A stretch of 64,000 bases of DNA from Afipia felis ATCC 53690 (GTDB lineage Bacteria; Pseudomonadota; Alphaproteobacteria; Rhizobiales; Xanthobacteraceae): assembly GCF_000314735.2 (NCBI RefSeq), contig NZ_KB375270.1:186001-250000 (forward strand), given 5' to 3'. Positions 43,665 through 54,047 of this stretch are shown piece after piece. A program made the translations under genes and the position numbers. Below the pieces are notes generated by a model. It searched no databases. It was not told the origin of the DNA and worked only from the letters and a program-made list of their open reading frames with translations. Numbering within the stretch: position 1 is the first letter of the stretch; each line of letters begins with the position of its first letter.

Positions 43665-45710
43665 TTAAGCGAGGCCCTTCGCGCGCTTGACGTCCGGCGG
43701 CATGGCCTCAAGGGTCAGCGCCTGCAATGCTTCATCGAGCGGCAGCACCGTCTGGCCTTCCTTGCCGAGGCGGCGGATCGAGACGGCGCGTGTCTCGGCT
43801 TCCTTCTTGCCGACGACCAGCAGGGCTGGAACCTTCGCCAGCGAGTGCTCGCGGACCTTGTAGTTGATCTTCTCGTTGCGAAGATCGATCTCGACACGCA
43901 ACCCTGCAGCGCGACACGCCTCGAACACCTCGCGGGCATAATCGTCACCGTCCGACGTGATGGTGGTGATGACAGCCTGCACTGGCGCGAGCCAGAGCGG
44001 GAAGTGACCCGCAAAGTGCTCGATCAGGATGCCGGTGAAACGCTCCAGCGATCCACAGATCGCACGATGCACCATCACCGGTGCGACCTTGTTGGAATGC
44101 TCGTCGATGTAGAACGCGCCGAACCGCTCCGGCAGGTTGAAGTCAACCTGCGTGGTGCCGCACTGCCATTCGCGGCCGATGGCGTCGCGCAGCACGTATT
44201 CGAACTTCGGGCCGTAGAACGCGCCTTCGCCCGGATTGATCGAGGTCTTGATGCGGTTGCCGGACTTCGCCTCGATCTGCGCGAGCACTTCCGTCATCAC
44301 GCTTTCGGCGTGATCCCATGCGGCATCGGTGCCGACGCGCTTGTCGGGGCGGGTCGAGAGCTTCACCGTGAGTTCGCCTTCGAATCCGAAATCGGCATAG
44401 GTCGACAGGATCAGGTCATTGATCTTGAGGCACTCGTCCGCGAGTTGCTGCTCCGTGCAGAAGATGTGCGCATCGTCCTGCGTGAAGCCGCGCACGCGCA
44501 TCAGCCCGTGCATCGCGCCCGATGGCTCGTAGCGATGCACGATGCCGAATTCGGCGAGGCGGATCGGCAGTTCGCGATAGCTCTTGAGCCCGTGCTTGAA
44601 GATCAGCACGTGGCCGGGGCAGTTCATCGGCTTGATCGCGAACCAGCGCTTGTCCTCGGCTTCGTCACCGGCGGACTGTGCCGCGAACATGTTCTCGCGA
44701 TACCACTCCCAGTGGCCGGAGGTCTCCCACAGTGACTTGTCGAGCATCTGCGGCGCGTTGACCTCGTCGTAGTCACCCGAGAGGCGGCGGCGCATATAGG
44801 CGATGATCGCCTGAAACAGCGTCCAGCCCTTGGCGTGCCAGAACACGACTCCGGGACCTTCCTCCTGGAAGTGGAAGAGGTCCATCTCGCGCCCGAGGCG
44901 GCGGTGGTCGCGCTTCTCGGCCTCCTCAAGTTGCTTGAGATAGGCGTCGAGATCCTGCTGGCTCGCGAATGCCGTGCCGTAGATGCGCGTCAGCATCGGG
45001 TTGTTGGAATCGCCGCGCCAATAGGCACCCGCAACCTTCATCAGCTTGAAGGCGTTGCCGACCTTGCCGGTCGAGGTCATGTGCGGGCCGCGGCAGAGGT
45101 CGAACCATTCGCCCTGCTTGTAGATCTTGATCGACTGGTCTTCCGGGATGGCGTCGACGAGTTCGACCTTGAAGCTCTCGCCCTTGTCGGCGAACACCTT
45201 CTTGGTGTCGTCGCGCGTCCACACTTCCTTGGTGAAGGGCGCGTCCTTGGCGATGATCTCGCGCATCTTCTTTTCGATGGCGGTGAAATCGTCCGGCGTG
45301 AACGGCTCGTTGCGGAAGAAGTCGTAATAGAAACCGTTGTCGATCACCGGGCCGATGGTGACCTGCGTGCCGGGCCACAGCGTCTGCACGGCTTCCGCGA
45401 GCACATGCGCGGCGTCGTGCCGGATCAGTTCCAGCGCGCGCGGGTCGTCGCGGTTGATGAATTCGATCTTGGCGTCGTGCTCGATTCCGTCGGTGAGGTC
45501 AGACACCACACCATCGAGCGCCATCGCCACGGTGCGCTTGGCGAGCGAGGGCGAGATGCCCTTGGCGATGTCGAGGCCGGTGATGCCCTTGGGGAATTCG
45601 CGCTTGGCGCCGTCGGGGAAGGTAACGGCAATCATGTTGGGATTTTCGACGGCTTTGAGGTTGGCGAGGCCGAACTGGAATCCGGACGCGGGCGCTTCTT
45701 TGTCAGACAT
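43665..45710 (-). CDS. thrS: Threonyl-tRNA synthetase
   Basis: The 681-residue protein has the full ThrS layout: TGS domain ([14 protein letters not shown] on), second additional domain with [12 protein letters not shown], class II catalytic core with [23 protein letters not shown] and [11 protein letters not shown], and the anticodon-binding C-terminus. ATG 45710 has AGGAG upstream; an in-frame ATG at the TGS domain (45635) would shorten it. Essential in the cytoplasm. Confidence 0.96.
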   Translation of the reverse strand: MSDKEAPASGFQFGLANLKAVENPNMIAVTFPDGAKREFPKGITGLDIAKGISPSLAKRTVAMALDGVVSDLTDGIEHDAKIEFINRDDPRALELIRHDAAHVLAEAVQTLWPGTQVTIGPVIDNGFYYDFFRNEPFTPDDFTAIEKKMREIIAKDAPFTKEVWTRDDTKKVFADKGESFKVELVDAIPEDQSIKIYKQGEWFDLCRGPHMTSTGKVGNAFKLMKVAGAYWRGDSNNPMLTRIYGTAFASQQDLDAYLKQLEEAEKRDHRRLGREMDLFHFQEEGPGVVFWHAKGWTLFQAIIAYMRRRLSGDYDEVNAPQMLDKSLWETSGHWEWYRENMFAAQSAGDEAEDKRWFAIKPMNCPGHVLIFKHGLKSYRELPIRLAEFGIVHRYEPSGAMHGLMRVRGFTQDDAHIFCTEQQLADECLKINDLILSTYADFGFEGELTVKLSTRPDKRVGTDAAWDHAESVMTEVLAQIEAKSGNRIKTSINPGEGAFYGPKFEYVLRDAIGREWQCGTTQVDFNLPERFGAFYIDEHSNKVAPVMVHRAICGSLERFTGILIEHFAGHFPLWLAPVQAVITTITSDGDDYAREVFEACRAAGLRVEIDLRNEKINYKVREHSLAKVPALLVVGKKEAETRAVSIRRLGKEGQTVLPLDEALQALTLEAMPPDVKRAKGLA

Positions 45711-45862
45711 AAATCTCTCCTGTTGCTCACTCCTGCGAACGAGCGCAGGTAAGCGATGGAGAGGGATATAGCAGTGGAATCGGCCCCGGGCAAAGGTTCA
45801 AAACCCCCACGGCCCGGCCTTTAAAATGGCATGGCCGCGCCTTTGCGTGGACGATAAGGCAA

Positions 45863-48085
45863 CTATGCCGTCAACAGGTCCTCGATCATTACCGGCAATT
45901 TGCGCACCCGCACGCCGGTGGCGTGATGGACGGCGTTAGTGATCGCCGCCGCGATGCCGGCGAGACCGATCTCGCCGAGACCGCGGGCGCCGAGTTCGTT
46001 GAAAATCGTGTCGGGATGTTCGACGAACGACACGTCGATCCGCGGCGCGTCGGCATGTGTGGTCATGACGTAATCGGCGAAATTGCTGTTGATCGCGGCG
46101 CCGTTCTGCGGGTCGTAGTGGGTGTGTTCGAACAGCGCCATGCCGACGCCCATGATGACCGCGCCTTCGATCTGGTTGGAGGCTGTCTTCATGTTGATGA
46201 CGCGCCCGCCGTCGATCACGGTGACGACACGCTCCACGCGCAGTCGCGCGATCTCGGGCTGCCAGCTGACCTCGGCGAACTGCACGCCGAAGGAGTGCAG
46301 GGAATATTTCTTCTTCAGTGGATCGTTGAAGCCGCCCTCGCTCTTGCCTTTGCCCTTCACCGACGTCTTGCTGGCCATCTCCAGCACGCGATTGAACGGC
46401 AGCCCGCCGCCGTCCGCCGATCCCACCGTGGCGTTGGCAACGACGATCTTGCCATCCTTGAAGACGAGATCGTGCGGCTTGTGGCTGGCGAGTGGGGAGT
46501 TGGGCGTCTTCACCGCGAGGTCGATGACGGTTTGCTGCGCCTCCCGCACGGCCTGCAGCAGAGCCGGAATGACGGAGGCCGTCGCGGCGGAGCCGCCGGA
46601 GAACGGGCCGGGCGGCAAATCGGTATCGCCCAGCACGACTTCGATCTTGTCCGTGGGCACGCCGGTCTCGGAACTGACGACCTGCGCCGCCACGGTGTAC
46701 GTGCCGGTGCCGATGTCCTGCGTCGCGCAGGTGACGCGCACGGTGCCGTCCGACTTCAATTCGACGGCGGCTTCGGTCGGCATGCGCAGCGCAAGCCACG
46801 AGCAGCCCGCAACGCCCCAGCCGATAATTTTTCCATCTCGTGTCATCGAGCCGATGCCCGGCGTGCGTTTGCTCCAGCCGAATTTCTCCGCGCCGGTCTG
46901 CAGGCACTCGACCATGTGGCGCGAGGAGAAGGGCAGGCCGGTGCTTTCATCCACCTTCGGCTCGTTCATGATGCGGAATTGGACTGGATCGATCTTCAGC
47001 TTGATCACCAGTTCGTCCACGGCGGATTCGAGCGCGAACAATCCCGGTATCGCGCCGGGGCCGCGCATTGAGGTCGGCGTGCCGACATTGCGTCGCGTGG
47101 TGGATGCGCGGACGAGCAGGTTGGGCGTTGAATAAAGAAAGGGCGTCGCCTCGCCGCAGTTCTCCGTGTAGTCGTCCAGCAGCGAAGTGTGGTTGACATA
47201 TTCATGGCTCAGCGAGACGAGCTTGCCGTCCGTCGTTGCGCCGAGCTTGATATGCTGCTGCGTGATCGGCCTGTGTCCGGTGGATTCGAAGTTCATCTTG
47301 CGTGTCAGGACGAGTTTGACCGGCCGCTTGAGCTTCCTTGCCGCCACGGCGGCGATGAAACTGTGCGGCCACGGCCAGAGCTTGCTGCCGAAGCCTGAGC
47401 CGATGAAGCGCGCAACGACGCGAATGTTGTCTGCCGGTTCGCCCAGCACCGCGGCTGCGACCTGCCGGTGGTTCACGACCGCCTGACTCGGCTCATACAG
47501 CGTGAACACGCCGTTTTCATAAGTCACGACCGAAGCATGCAGCTCGATGACGGAATGGGTCTCGGTTGGCGTGATGTAAATCTCATCGACCTTGACGGGT
47601 GCCTCGGTGAACGCCTTGTCGACGTCGCCGCGTTTGCTCTCCGTGGACCATTTCGACGGCTCGAGCTCATCCTTCACATTGAAGGGTTTTGCGTCGTAAG
47701 CGACCTTCACAGCATCGGCGGCGGCGGTGGCCTGTTCGAACGTGTCGGCGATGACGGCGGCGACGTACTGGCCGTAATAGCGCACTTCATCGTCGGCAAG
47801 CGGCGGCCGTTTCTCGTCGATCAGGAGTCTCCTGTCGGGGAGGTGGTTGAGCTTGCCGATATTTCCCGAGTGCAGCACGAGGTGCACGCCGGGCATCTTC
47901 TCGGCAACCGAGGTGTCGAGGTTCTTGATCGTGCCGCTGGCGATGGTGGCGCGGACGGGGACGGCATAGAGCATGCCGTCGAAATGATGGTCGGATGTAT
48001 AGATGGCTGTGCCGGTGACTTTCTTCGGTCCGTCCACGCGATTGAGTGGGGAGCCGATCACCTTGCCGGGGTCCACGTAATTCAT
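45863..48085 (-). CDS. paoC: Aldehyde/xanthine dehydrogenase, molybdopterin-binding large subunit (PaoC-like)
   Basis: About 740 residues with the large-subunit layout of the xanthine oxidase family. It has FIGSGFGSKLWPWPHSF, the substrate-channel segments, and the active-site glutamate region GARGLGEIGLAG near the C-terminus. It forms a periplasmic or cytoplasmic hydroxylase with PaoA and PaoB, oxidising aldehydes. Start ATG 48085 gives the family N-terminus MNYVDPGKVIG. Confidence 0.87.
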   Translation of the reverse strand: MNYVDPGKVIGSPLNRVDGPKKVTGTAIYTSDHHFDGMLYAVPVRATIASGTIKNLDTSVAEKMPGVHLVLHSGNIGKLNHLPDRRLLIDEKRPPLADDEVRYYGQYVAAVIADTFEQATAAADAVKVAYDAKPFNVKDELEPSKWSTESKRGDVDKAFTEAPVKVDEIYITPTETHSVIELHASVVTYENGVFTLYEPSQAVVNHRQVAAAVLGEPADNIRVVARFIGSGFGSKLWPWPHSFIAAVAARKLKRPVKLVLTRKMNFESTGHRPITQQHIKLGATTDGKLVSLSHEYVNHTSLLDDYTENCGEATPFLYSTPNLLVRASTTRRNVGTPTSMRGPGAIPGLFALESAVDELVIKLKIDPVQFRIMNEPKVDESTGLPFSSRHMVECLQTGAEKFGWSKRTPGIGSMTRDGKIIGWGVAGCSWLALRMPTEAAVELKSDGTVRVTCATQDIGTGTYTVAAQVVSSETGVPTDKIEVVLGDTDLPPGPFSGGSAATASVIPALLQAVREAQQTVIDLAVKTPNSPLASHKPHDLVFKDGKIVVANATVGSADGGGLPFNRVLEMASKTSVKGKGKSEGGFNDPLKKKYSLHSFGVQFAEVSWQPEIARLRVERVVTVIDGGRVINMKTASNQIEGAVIMGVGMALFEHTHYDPQNGAAINSNFADYVMTTHADAPRIDVSFVEHPDTIFNELGARGLGEIGLAGIAAAITNAVHHATGVRVRKLPVMIEDLLTA

Positions 48086-48106
48086 GGTCAAATCTCGCTG
48101 TCTCAA

Positions 48107-49108
48107 TCAGGCCAGCCGCGCGGCGGCGTCGAGGGTGTGAACGAGGCATCGCTTCGCCAGTTCGACCTTGAAGCCGTTCTGGCTTTGTGGTTTCGCGTCT
48201 TTCAGGAACGCATCGGCGGCGGCGCGGAATGTGTCCTTGCTCGCGGCCTGTCCCACGAGTTGCTTCTCCGCATCCGCGTTGCGCCACGGCCGTGTGCCGA
48301 CGCCGCCCATCGCGAACTGCGCCTTCTCGATCTTGCCATCCGTCACTGTCATCACAACAGCGGCTGAGGCGAGCGCGAATTCGTAGGACGCGCGGTCGCG
48401 CAGCTTCAGGTACAGCGAGCGCGATCCTTTTGGCGGTGCAGGCAGCATCACATGCGTGATGAGATCGCCGGGCTGCATCACCGTTTCCTTGTCGGGCGTG
48501 TTGCCCGGCAGCAGGAAGAACTCCGAAATCGGAACATTACGTTCGCCCTGCGGTCCGCGAATATGGATGGTAGCGTCGAGCGCCATTAGCGCGACATTCA
48601 TGTCGGATGGATTGCTGGCGATGCACTGGTCGCTGGTGCCGAGAATCGCGAGCGTGCGATTGAAGCCGTTGATCGCAGCACAGCCCGAGCCGGGGCTACG
48701 CTTGTTGCAGGCCATGTGCTCGTCGCGGAAATAGACGCAGCGCGTGCGTTGCAGGAGATTGCCGGCGGTCGTCGCCATGTTGCGCAACTGCGCCGAAGCG
48801 CCGGAGAGCAGGGCCTGCGACAGTACCGGGTAGTCGCGCAGCACGCGCTCGTCATGTGCGAGATCCGCGTTGCGGACCGTCGCGCCGATCTTCAATCCGC
48901 CATCGACCGCTTCGATCTTGTCCAGCGGCAGATGATTGATGTCGATGACGTGCTGCGGCGTTTCGACGTTCAGCTTCATCAGATCGATGAGCGTCGTGCC
49001 GCCCGCCAGAAAGCGGATATCGGCGCCCTGCTGGGCGGTGTGCGCACCGGAGGCGGCCTTGATCGCGGCGTCCACGTCGTCGGCACGGCGCAGTTGGAAC
49101 ATATGCAT
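48107..49108 (-). CDS. paoB: FAD-binding medium subunit (PaoB-like)
   Basis: The 333-residue protein has the FAD segment FLAGGTTLIDLMKLN and AGNLLQRTRCVYFRD. The latter holds two of the cysteines of an extra [4Fe-4S] cluster seen in PaoB (RTRC, MACNKRSPGSGCAA). This separates it from simple CoxM subunits. ATG 49108 is preceded by AAGGAG. It is between paoA and paoC in an operon. Confidence 0.87.
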   Translation of the reverse strand: MHMFQLRRADDVDAAIKAASGAHTAQQGADIRFLAGGTTLIDLMKLNVETPQHVIDINHLPLDKIEAVDGGLKIGATVRNADLAHDERVLRDYPVLSQALLSGASAQLRNMATTAGNLLQRTRCVYFRDEHMACNKRSPGSGCAAINGFNRTLAILGTSDQCIASNPSDMNVALMALDATIHIRGPQGERNVPISEFFLLPGNTPDKETVMQPGDLITHVMLPAPPKGSRSLYLKLRDRASYEFALASAAVVMTVTDGKIEKAQFAMGGVGTRPWRNADAEKQLVGQAASKDTFRAAADAFLKDAKPQSQNGFKVELAKRCLVHTLDAAARLA

Positions 49109-49119
49109 CTGCCGTCTCC

Positions 49120-49740
49120 TTACGTGCCTTGCCGGACCTGCTGGATCGCGGCGACGATGTTCTGGTACGCGCCGCAACGGCAGATGTTGCCGCTCATCAA
49201 TTCGCGCACGTCGGCGTCGGACGGACCGCATGGTTCCTTCATGAGTGCTACGGCGGACATGATCTGACCTGACGTGCAGTAGCCGCACTGGTAGCCGTCA
49301 TGGTCGACGAAGGCCGCCTGCATCGGGTGCAGGTTGCCGGGTTCGCCCAGGCCTTCGATGGTGGTGACTTCGCGGCCGTCGAGCGCGCCGGCGAATGTCA
49401 GGCAGGAATTCACGCGGCGGCCATCGACATGCACTGTGCACGCGCCGCACTGGCCGTGGTCGCAGCCTTTCTTGGTGCCGGTGAGGTGAACGTACTCGCG
49501 CAGGAAATCGAGCAGCGTGGTGCGCGGGTCGATCGTGGCCGAATAGGGTTTGCCGTTGATGACAAGCTTCGTCTCAACAGCATAACCCGGCGAGACGGTT
49601 GTCTTCGTCGGTGTCATGTCAGCCTTGCTTGGTGTTGGCCAGTTGGTGGCAGTTGCGATGCCGGCGGCACCGATGGTCTGCAGGACGGTCCTGCGATCCA
49701 GGCCTGGCTTGCCCGGTTCGGATGGGTCACGGTCACTCAT
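49120..49740 (-). CDS. paoA: [2Fe-2S] small subunit with a Tat signal (PaoA-like)
   Basis: The 206-residue protein has a twin-arginine-type signal (LDRRTVLQ) at the N-terminus and two [2Fe-2S] motifs: GCDHGQCGACTVH with a later SCLTF, and CGYCTSGQIM with GNICRCGAYQN. This is the layout of periplasmic PaoA. It is the first gene of the paoABC operon. No chaperone gene (PaoD/XdhC) follows, so maturation must come from elsewhere. Confidence 0.87.
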   Translation of the reverse strand: MSDRDPSEPGKPGLDRRTVLQTIGAAGIATATNWPTPSKADMTPTKTTVSPGYAVETKLVINGKPYSATIDPRTTLLDFLREYVHLTGTKKGCDHGQCGACTVHVDGRRVNSCLTFAGALDGREVTTIEGLGEPGNLHPMQAAFVDHDGYQCGYCTSGQIMSAVALMKEPCGPSDADVRELMSGNICRCGAYQNIVAAIQQVRQGT

Positions 49741-49886
49741 GCATCCCTCGATGCTGAAATGGTGTGCTGAGCCGTTGCCTCGCGGGCGGTGGCGTCGGGG
49801 ACAAATATTAGAACCGTTCTTGGTTCCGTGTGTGACCGAATGCTGCTTTCAAAGTGCGGCACACAATAATGTGTGGGGACCGAAGG

Positions 49887-50246
49887 TCACTCGGCACCGT
49901 CGTTGACGCCGCGCCAGCGGCCGTAACGCCATGGCAGGTACCAGCGTGCGGTCTCAGGCTTTTGTTTGGGTACGAAATCGAGACCCGACGTGCCCCACGG
50001 CTGACAGCGCAACAGCCGCGCCAGCGTCATCCATCCGCCCGCCCATAATCCGAAGCGGCTGATGGCTTCATCGCCGTAGGCAGAGCAGGTTGGAACATGC
50101 CGGCAGTTGAATCCGATCAGCGGCGAGAGCGTGGAGCGATACAACCAGATCAGTCCGCGGCCTGCGTTGCGAGGCGCACGCTTCGCGGCTTCGCAGGCGC
50201 GGCAGTTGCAGTAAAGTTTGAGAGACATGAGTCTGGTCTGCGCCAT
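49887..50246 (-). CDS. yidD: Membrane protein insertion efficiency factor YidD
   Basis: The 119-residue protein has the YidD core GLIWLYRSTLSPLIG, CRHVPTCSAYGDEAI and WMTLARLLRCQPWG. It is a small membrane-bound helper of YidC. The usual neighbours rpmH and rnpA are absent here, as is common in alphaproteobacteria. ATG 50246 is used; ATG 50228 is also possible. Confidence 0.9.
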   Translation of the reverse strand: MAQTRLMSLKLYCNCRACEAAKRAPRNAGRGLIWLYRSTLSPLIGFNCRHVPTCSAYGDEAISRFGLWAGGWMTLARLLRCQPWGTSGLDFVPKQKPETARWYLPWRYGRWRGVNDGAE

Positions 50247-50450
50247 CGGTTAGTTCCGGTTCCAGGAACTATACTGGTTTTTCCGCCACACTTTCACAGC
50301 ATCGCGCGGGTTTGAACGCAACGCAGCAAATGTCTCATAGACGGTGGGAGTCGGCGCAGGCTACGTTTTTCATAACGCGCGTGTGACAGGATTCGTCACG
50401 CATGCCGGCAACAATGCCGATGCCTCGGACGGGCGGGGAAGGACTGGAAG

Positions 50451-51416
50451 TTGGCTCTCTTGGGGTCGTCTGATTGTCGTGGCTGGGCGCGGATCGGCGC
50501 CGCAGTTCTCTTCCTTGCGCTTGCTGGCGTGGCTGCGCGTCAGGAAACCGCGCAAGCGTCCGGTGCGGCTCAACCGTCGCAGCCTTCCAAGTCGCAGCCT
50601 TCAAAGACCGATCATGCAGCAGACGCGACCCATGCGCCTGAGGTGATCGAACCGCGCCGTCAGCCGATGACGTTTGTCTGGCACGCCGCGCCAAAGGATC
50701 GGTGCGCTCCGGATTGCCGTGACTGGATCGAGGCGGTCGGCGTCATCACCAGCGATACGCCCGCTTTGTTCGAGAAGATCGCGACCGGTCGCGATCTGTC
50801 GATGGCGACCGTGGTGTTGAATTCCAGCGGCGGTTCGGTGCTGGATGCACTCGCGCTCGGCCGGGTATGGCGCAAGGCGGGCATGTTCACCACTGTCGGT
50901 CAGGTGATCGAGAAGGACGGATTGAACGGCAGGGTCCGTGCGATTCAACCGGATGCTTATTGTGAATCGATGTGCGTGTTCCTGCTGCTGTCGGGCAAGG
51001 CCCGTGTCGTGCCGCCGGAAGCGCACGTGCGCGTTCACCAAATCTGGATGGGGGACCGCGCCAACGACGCGAAGACCGCGACCTATACTGCCCAGGATCT
51101 GATGATCGTCGAGCGCGATGTCGGGCGGCTGGCGAAATACACCTTCGACATGGGCGGCACCGGCGATCTGCTGACGCTGGCGTTGAGCGTGCCGCCGTGG
51201 GAGCCGCTGCATGAACTGTCGCGCGCGGAGTTGAAGCTCGGCAATCTCGTGACCGATGAGCCGGTGGTGGCAGATGCGCCGAAGTCCGAGCCGGTACCTG
51301 TGGCGACGGTGGCAAAGCCCATACAGGATCGCGTCGCAACCGCACCTGCGGCGGTCGCACCGACCAAGACCGCGGAAGCCCTGCCGCCGACCGGCGGAGC
51401 TGCGCCCGCGGAATGA
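50451..51416 (+). CDS. Periplasmic ClpP/crotonase-fold protein
   Basis: The 321-residue protein begins with TTG 50451. A hydrophobic stretch (about residues 12-30) is an anchor or signal. The core has LNSSGGSVLDALALGRVWRKAG (the SSGG oxyanion segment of Clp-type folds) and YCESMCVFLLLSG with a Ser between two cysteines, then VHQIWMG. This matches the COG3904-like predicted periplasmic proteins. The C-terminus is a long Pro/Ala-rich tail. Catalysis is unproven. Confidence 0.78.
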   Translation: MALLGSSDCRGWARIGAAVLFLALAGVAARQETAQASGAAQPSQPSKSQPSKTDHAADATHAPEVIEPRRQPMTFVWHAAPKDRCAPDCRDWIEAVGVITSDTPALFEKIATGRDLSMATVVLNSSGGSVLDALALGRVWRKAGMFTTVGQVIEKDGLNGRVRAIQPDAYCESMCVFLLLSGKARVVPPEAHVRVHQIWMGDRANDAKTATYTAQDLMIVERDVGRLAKYTFDMGGTGDLLTLALSVPPWEPLHELSRAELKLGNLVTDEPVVADAPKSEPVPVATVAKPIQDRVATAPAAVAPTKTAEALPPTGGAAPAE

Positions 51417-51437
51417 CGCGGACGGTGTTTTTTGAGA

Positions 51438-51914
51438 TTATTCGGCCGGCGCGTCGGCCTTGAGTGCGTCTGAGGCCTTTTCTTTATCTTTCGCTTCGAT
51501 CTGGTTGATCGCATCGACCACGGCGTCGAACGTCAGCAGCGTCGAAGCATGGCGGGCTTTGTAGTCCCGCACCGGCTCCAGCACCGCGATGTCGGCCCAT
51601 TTGCCGTCCGGCGGCGCGCCGTTGTCCTTCAGCATCTTCGTCACGGTTTCGCGCAACTGCCGCAGTTCGTCCGCGTTCGAGCCGACGATGTGGCGCGCCA
51701 TGATCGAGGAGGAGGCCTGTCCGAGCGCGCAGGCTTTGACGTCATGGCCGAAATCGGTGACGACGCCATCCTTCATGTTGAGGTCGATCTTCACCGTCGA
51801 GCCGCACAGCTTGGAATGGGCCGTGGCCGAGGCGTCGGGATGGGGAAGGCGGCCAAGGCGAGGGATATTGCCGGCCAGCTCGATGATCTTCTTGTTGTAG
51901 ATGTCGCTTATCAT
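51438..51914 (-). CDS. Iron-sulfur cluster assembly scaffold (NifU/IscU-like)
   Basis: The 158-residue protein begins MISDIYNKKIIELAG. The three cysteines of the scaffold are present: KLCGSTVKID, KACALGQASSS and, in place of the third Cys, a histidine region. The family core GHDVKACALGQASSSIMA is clear, but the third cysteine position reads ARHASTLLTFD, so this may be a variant scaffold. A long proline-poor acidic tail follows. Start 51914 is the family start. Confidence 0.82.
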   Translation of the reverse strand: MISDIYNKKIIELAGNIPRLGRLPHPDASATAHSKLCGSTVKIDLNMKDGVVTDFGHDVKACALGQASSSIMARHIVGSNADELRQLRETVTKMLKDNGAPPDGKWADIAVLEPVRDYKARHASTLLTFDAVVDAINQIEAKDKEKASDALKADAPAE

Positions 51915-52181
51915 GAAGGTACCCACGGAGGACCGCCGCCGCCCGAACGGGCTCTCGGGAACCCTTGGCTCACGGTCCTGGTATCCTATATAGTGGCTGG
52001 ATCGCAGGAATAAACCTGCCGAATTGGCCGGCCGCCCCGGAAAGTCATGATTTGGCTCCGGAAGCCGTCTATTTGAAACCCTCACGCAAGGCGTCCGACG
52101 GCCCTCAGGACCTCGTGGCGACCCGGTGACACTCCGGCCCCGTCTTTGGCATTGAAGGGCCGGTCGAACGGAGAGCCAAGT

Positions 52182-52850
52182 ATGGATGCCGTCATCAAGC
52201 CGCTGCGCGGCAAACTCGACAAGACAGAAGTCCCTGCTTCCGAGATCGAGGAAGCGGCAATCCGTCCGGATCAGTCGCGCCCGTCACGCACGGAGGCCGA
52301 GCAGGCGGTGAAGACGCTGCTCGCCTATATCGGTGAAAACCCCCAGCGCGAGGGCCTGCTCGACACGCCGCGCCGCATGGTCGAGGCTTATGACGAGCTG
52401 TTTCAGGGCTACCATCAGTGCCCGGCCGAAGTGCTGAACCGTACCTTCGGCGAGACGGCGGGCTACGACGATTTCGTACTGGTCCGCGACATCGGCTTCC
52501 ATTCGCATTGCGAACATCACGTCATGCCGTTCTACGGCAAGGCGCACATCGCCTACACGCCGATCGACCGCGTCGTCGGGCTGTCGAAGCTCGCGCGGCT
52601 CGTCGATGCCTTTGCGCACCGCCTGCAGACGCAGGAGCATCTCACCGCCCAGATCGCGGCGGCGATCGACAAGGTGCTGCAGCCGCGTGGTGTCGCGGTG
52701 CTGATCGAGGCCGAGCACACCTGCATGTCGGTGCGCGGCATCGCCAAGCCGGGCTCCAAGACCGTAACCACGCGCTTCACCGGCATGTTCCGTGACAATC
52801 CGGATGAGCAGGCGCGTTTTCTGAATATGGTGCGGGGCATTAGCGCCTGA
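52182..52850 (+). CDS. folE: GTP cyclohydrolase I
   Basis: The 222-residue protein has the zinc ligands in [11 protein letters not shown] and HTCMSVRGI, and the family pattern [18 protein letters not shown]. It makes dihydroneopterin triphosphate for folate and queuosine synthesis. GAGAG lies upstream of ATG 52182. hisI follows 47 bases downstream. Confidence 0.95.
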   Translation: MDAVIKPLRGKLDKTEVPASEIEEAAIRPDQSRPSRTEAEQAVKTLLAYIGENPQREGLLDTPRRMVEAYDELFQGYHQCPAEVLNRTFGETAGYDDFVLVRDIGFHSHCEHHVMPFYGKAHIAYTPIDRVVGLSKLARLVDAFAHRLQTQEHLTAQIAAAIDKVLQPRGVAVLIEAEHTCMSVRGIAKPGSKTVTTRFTGMFRDNPDEQARFLNMVRGISA

Positions 52851-52897
52851 ACGTCAGGCGCTTCACGTTTCGCGCGAACCTTCAAAGTTGGCGGCAA

Positions 52898-53329
52898 GTG
52901 ACGACGCAATCAGGCGACAAGACAGAGCTTGAAGAGGGGCTTTCGTTTGCCCCGCGTTTTGACGCGTCCGGGCTCGTGACATGCGTCGCGACCGATGCGC
53001 GAAGCGGCGACGTGCTGATGGTCGCTCACATGAACGACGAGGCGCTGCGCAAGACCATCGAGACCGGCGATGCCTGGTACTACAGCCGCTCGCGCAAAAA
53101 GCTCTGGCGCAAGGGCGAGACCTCCGGTCATGTCCAGCGTGTCGTCGAGATGCGCACGGATTGCGATCAGGACGCGGTATGGATCCGCGTCGAGCAATCC
53201 GGCAGTGGCGCCTGCCACACCGGACGGCACTCATGCTTTTACCGCGCGGTGACGAACGAGAACGGCAGCGCGAAGCTGGTGTTCGTGGATGCCGACAGGG
53301 CGTTCGATCCGGACAAGGTCTATAAGTAA
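52898..53329 (+). CDS. hisI: Phosphoribosyl-AMP cyclohydrolase
   Basis: The 143-residue protein starts with GTG and has [28 protein letters not shown] and the metal-binding DCDQDAVW and [13 protein letters not shown]. It acts in histidine biosynthesis. It has no HisE domain. Confidence 0.95.
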   Translation: MTTQSGDKTELEEGLSFAPRFDASGLVTCVATDARSGDVLMVAHMNDEALRKTIETGDAWYYSRSRKKLWRKGETSGHVQRVVEMRTDCDQDAVWIRVEQSGSGACHTGRHSCFYRAVTNENGSAKLVFVDADRAFDPDKVYK

Positions 53330-53368
53330 ACGCCCGGAAGCGGCGGCGCCTTCGCGAGGGAATACCGC

Positions 53369-53932
53369 GTGTCGAACGGGGACGGCACCAAAATCATTCA
53401 CAGCAGAACGCCGGAATCGGCGGCCATGGTGGCCAACGTCAGACGGGCGACGGCGATCACCGCCGCGCTGAACCGTTTGACGTTCGACGACGCAGACGAG
53501 ATCCGGGCTCTGTTCAGCGAACTCATCGGTAAGACCGTCGACAGGAGCTTCTTGCTGATCCCGCCGTTCTATACCGTTGGCGGGGATGAGATCAGCGTCG
53601 GGCAGAATGTCTTCATCAATCAGAACTGCACTTTCTATGATCTCGGCGGTCTCCACATCGCGGACGACGTGATGATCGGGCCGAATGTAAGCCTCATCAC
53701 GGCCGGTCATCCGCTTGAGCCGTCGCAGCGCCGTTCAGTCACCATCGGCAGGCGCATCGTAATCGAGAGGAATGTCTGGATCGCGGCTGGCGCAACGATT
53801 CTCGGCGGGGTGACGGTCGGCGAAAATTCGGTCGTCGCTGCGGGCGCTGTGGTCACCAGGGACGTTCCTCCGAATACCCTCGTGGGCGGAAATCCGGCGC
53901 GGGTCATTCGTTTGATTGGTGACGGGTCCTGA
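53369..53932 (+). CDS. Sugar O-acetyltransferase (NodL/LacA/Maa type)
   Basis: The 187-residue protein is a left-handed beta-helix acetyltransferase: FINQNCTFYDLGG, IGPNVSLITAGHPLE (catalytic His), and late hexapeptides IAAGATILGGVTVGENSVVAAGAVV. The N-terminus has the Maa-type helical cap. Acceptor sugar unknown. It begins with GTG 53369. A perfect CtrA-type site follows it, upstream of the next gene. Confidence 0.88.
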   Translation: MSNGDGTKIIHSRTPESAAMVANVRRATAITAALNRLTFDDADEIRALFSELIGKTVDRSFLLIPPFYTVGGDEISVGQNVFINQNCTFYDLGGLHIADDVMIGPNVSLITAGHPLEPSQRRSVTIGRRIVIERNVWIAAGATILGGVTVGENSVVAAGAVVTRDVPPNTLVGGNPARVIRLIGDGS

Positions 53933-53939
53933 TCCTTCG

Positions 53940-53954
53940 TTAACCTCCCATTAA
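53940..53954. promoter_or_regulatory. CtrA-type site TTAA-N7-TTAA
   Basis: Perfect site TTAA-CCTCCCA-TTAAC, containing an exact TTAACCAT, 94 bases before the transglycosylase start. Confidence 0.65.
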
Positions 53955-54047
53955 CCATAATCGCCCAGGGTGCAGATGGGCTAGAAGGCCCTGCGCGCGT
54001 CGGGAGCCGTGCGCGTCATCACAGCGTGTCGCCGGGGAGCGGGACAC

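Noticed and set aside
45923..47135. Long frames antisense to paoC
   Set aside because: They are shadows of the molybdopterin subunit, which has clear family motifs throughout.
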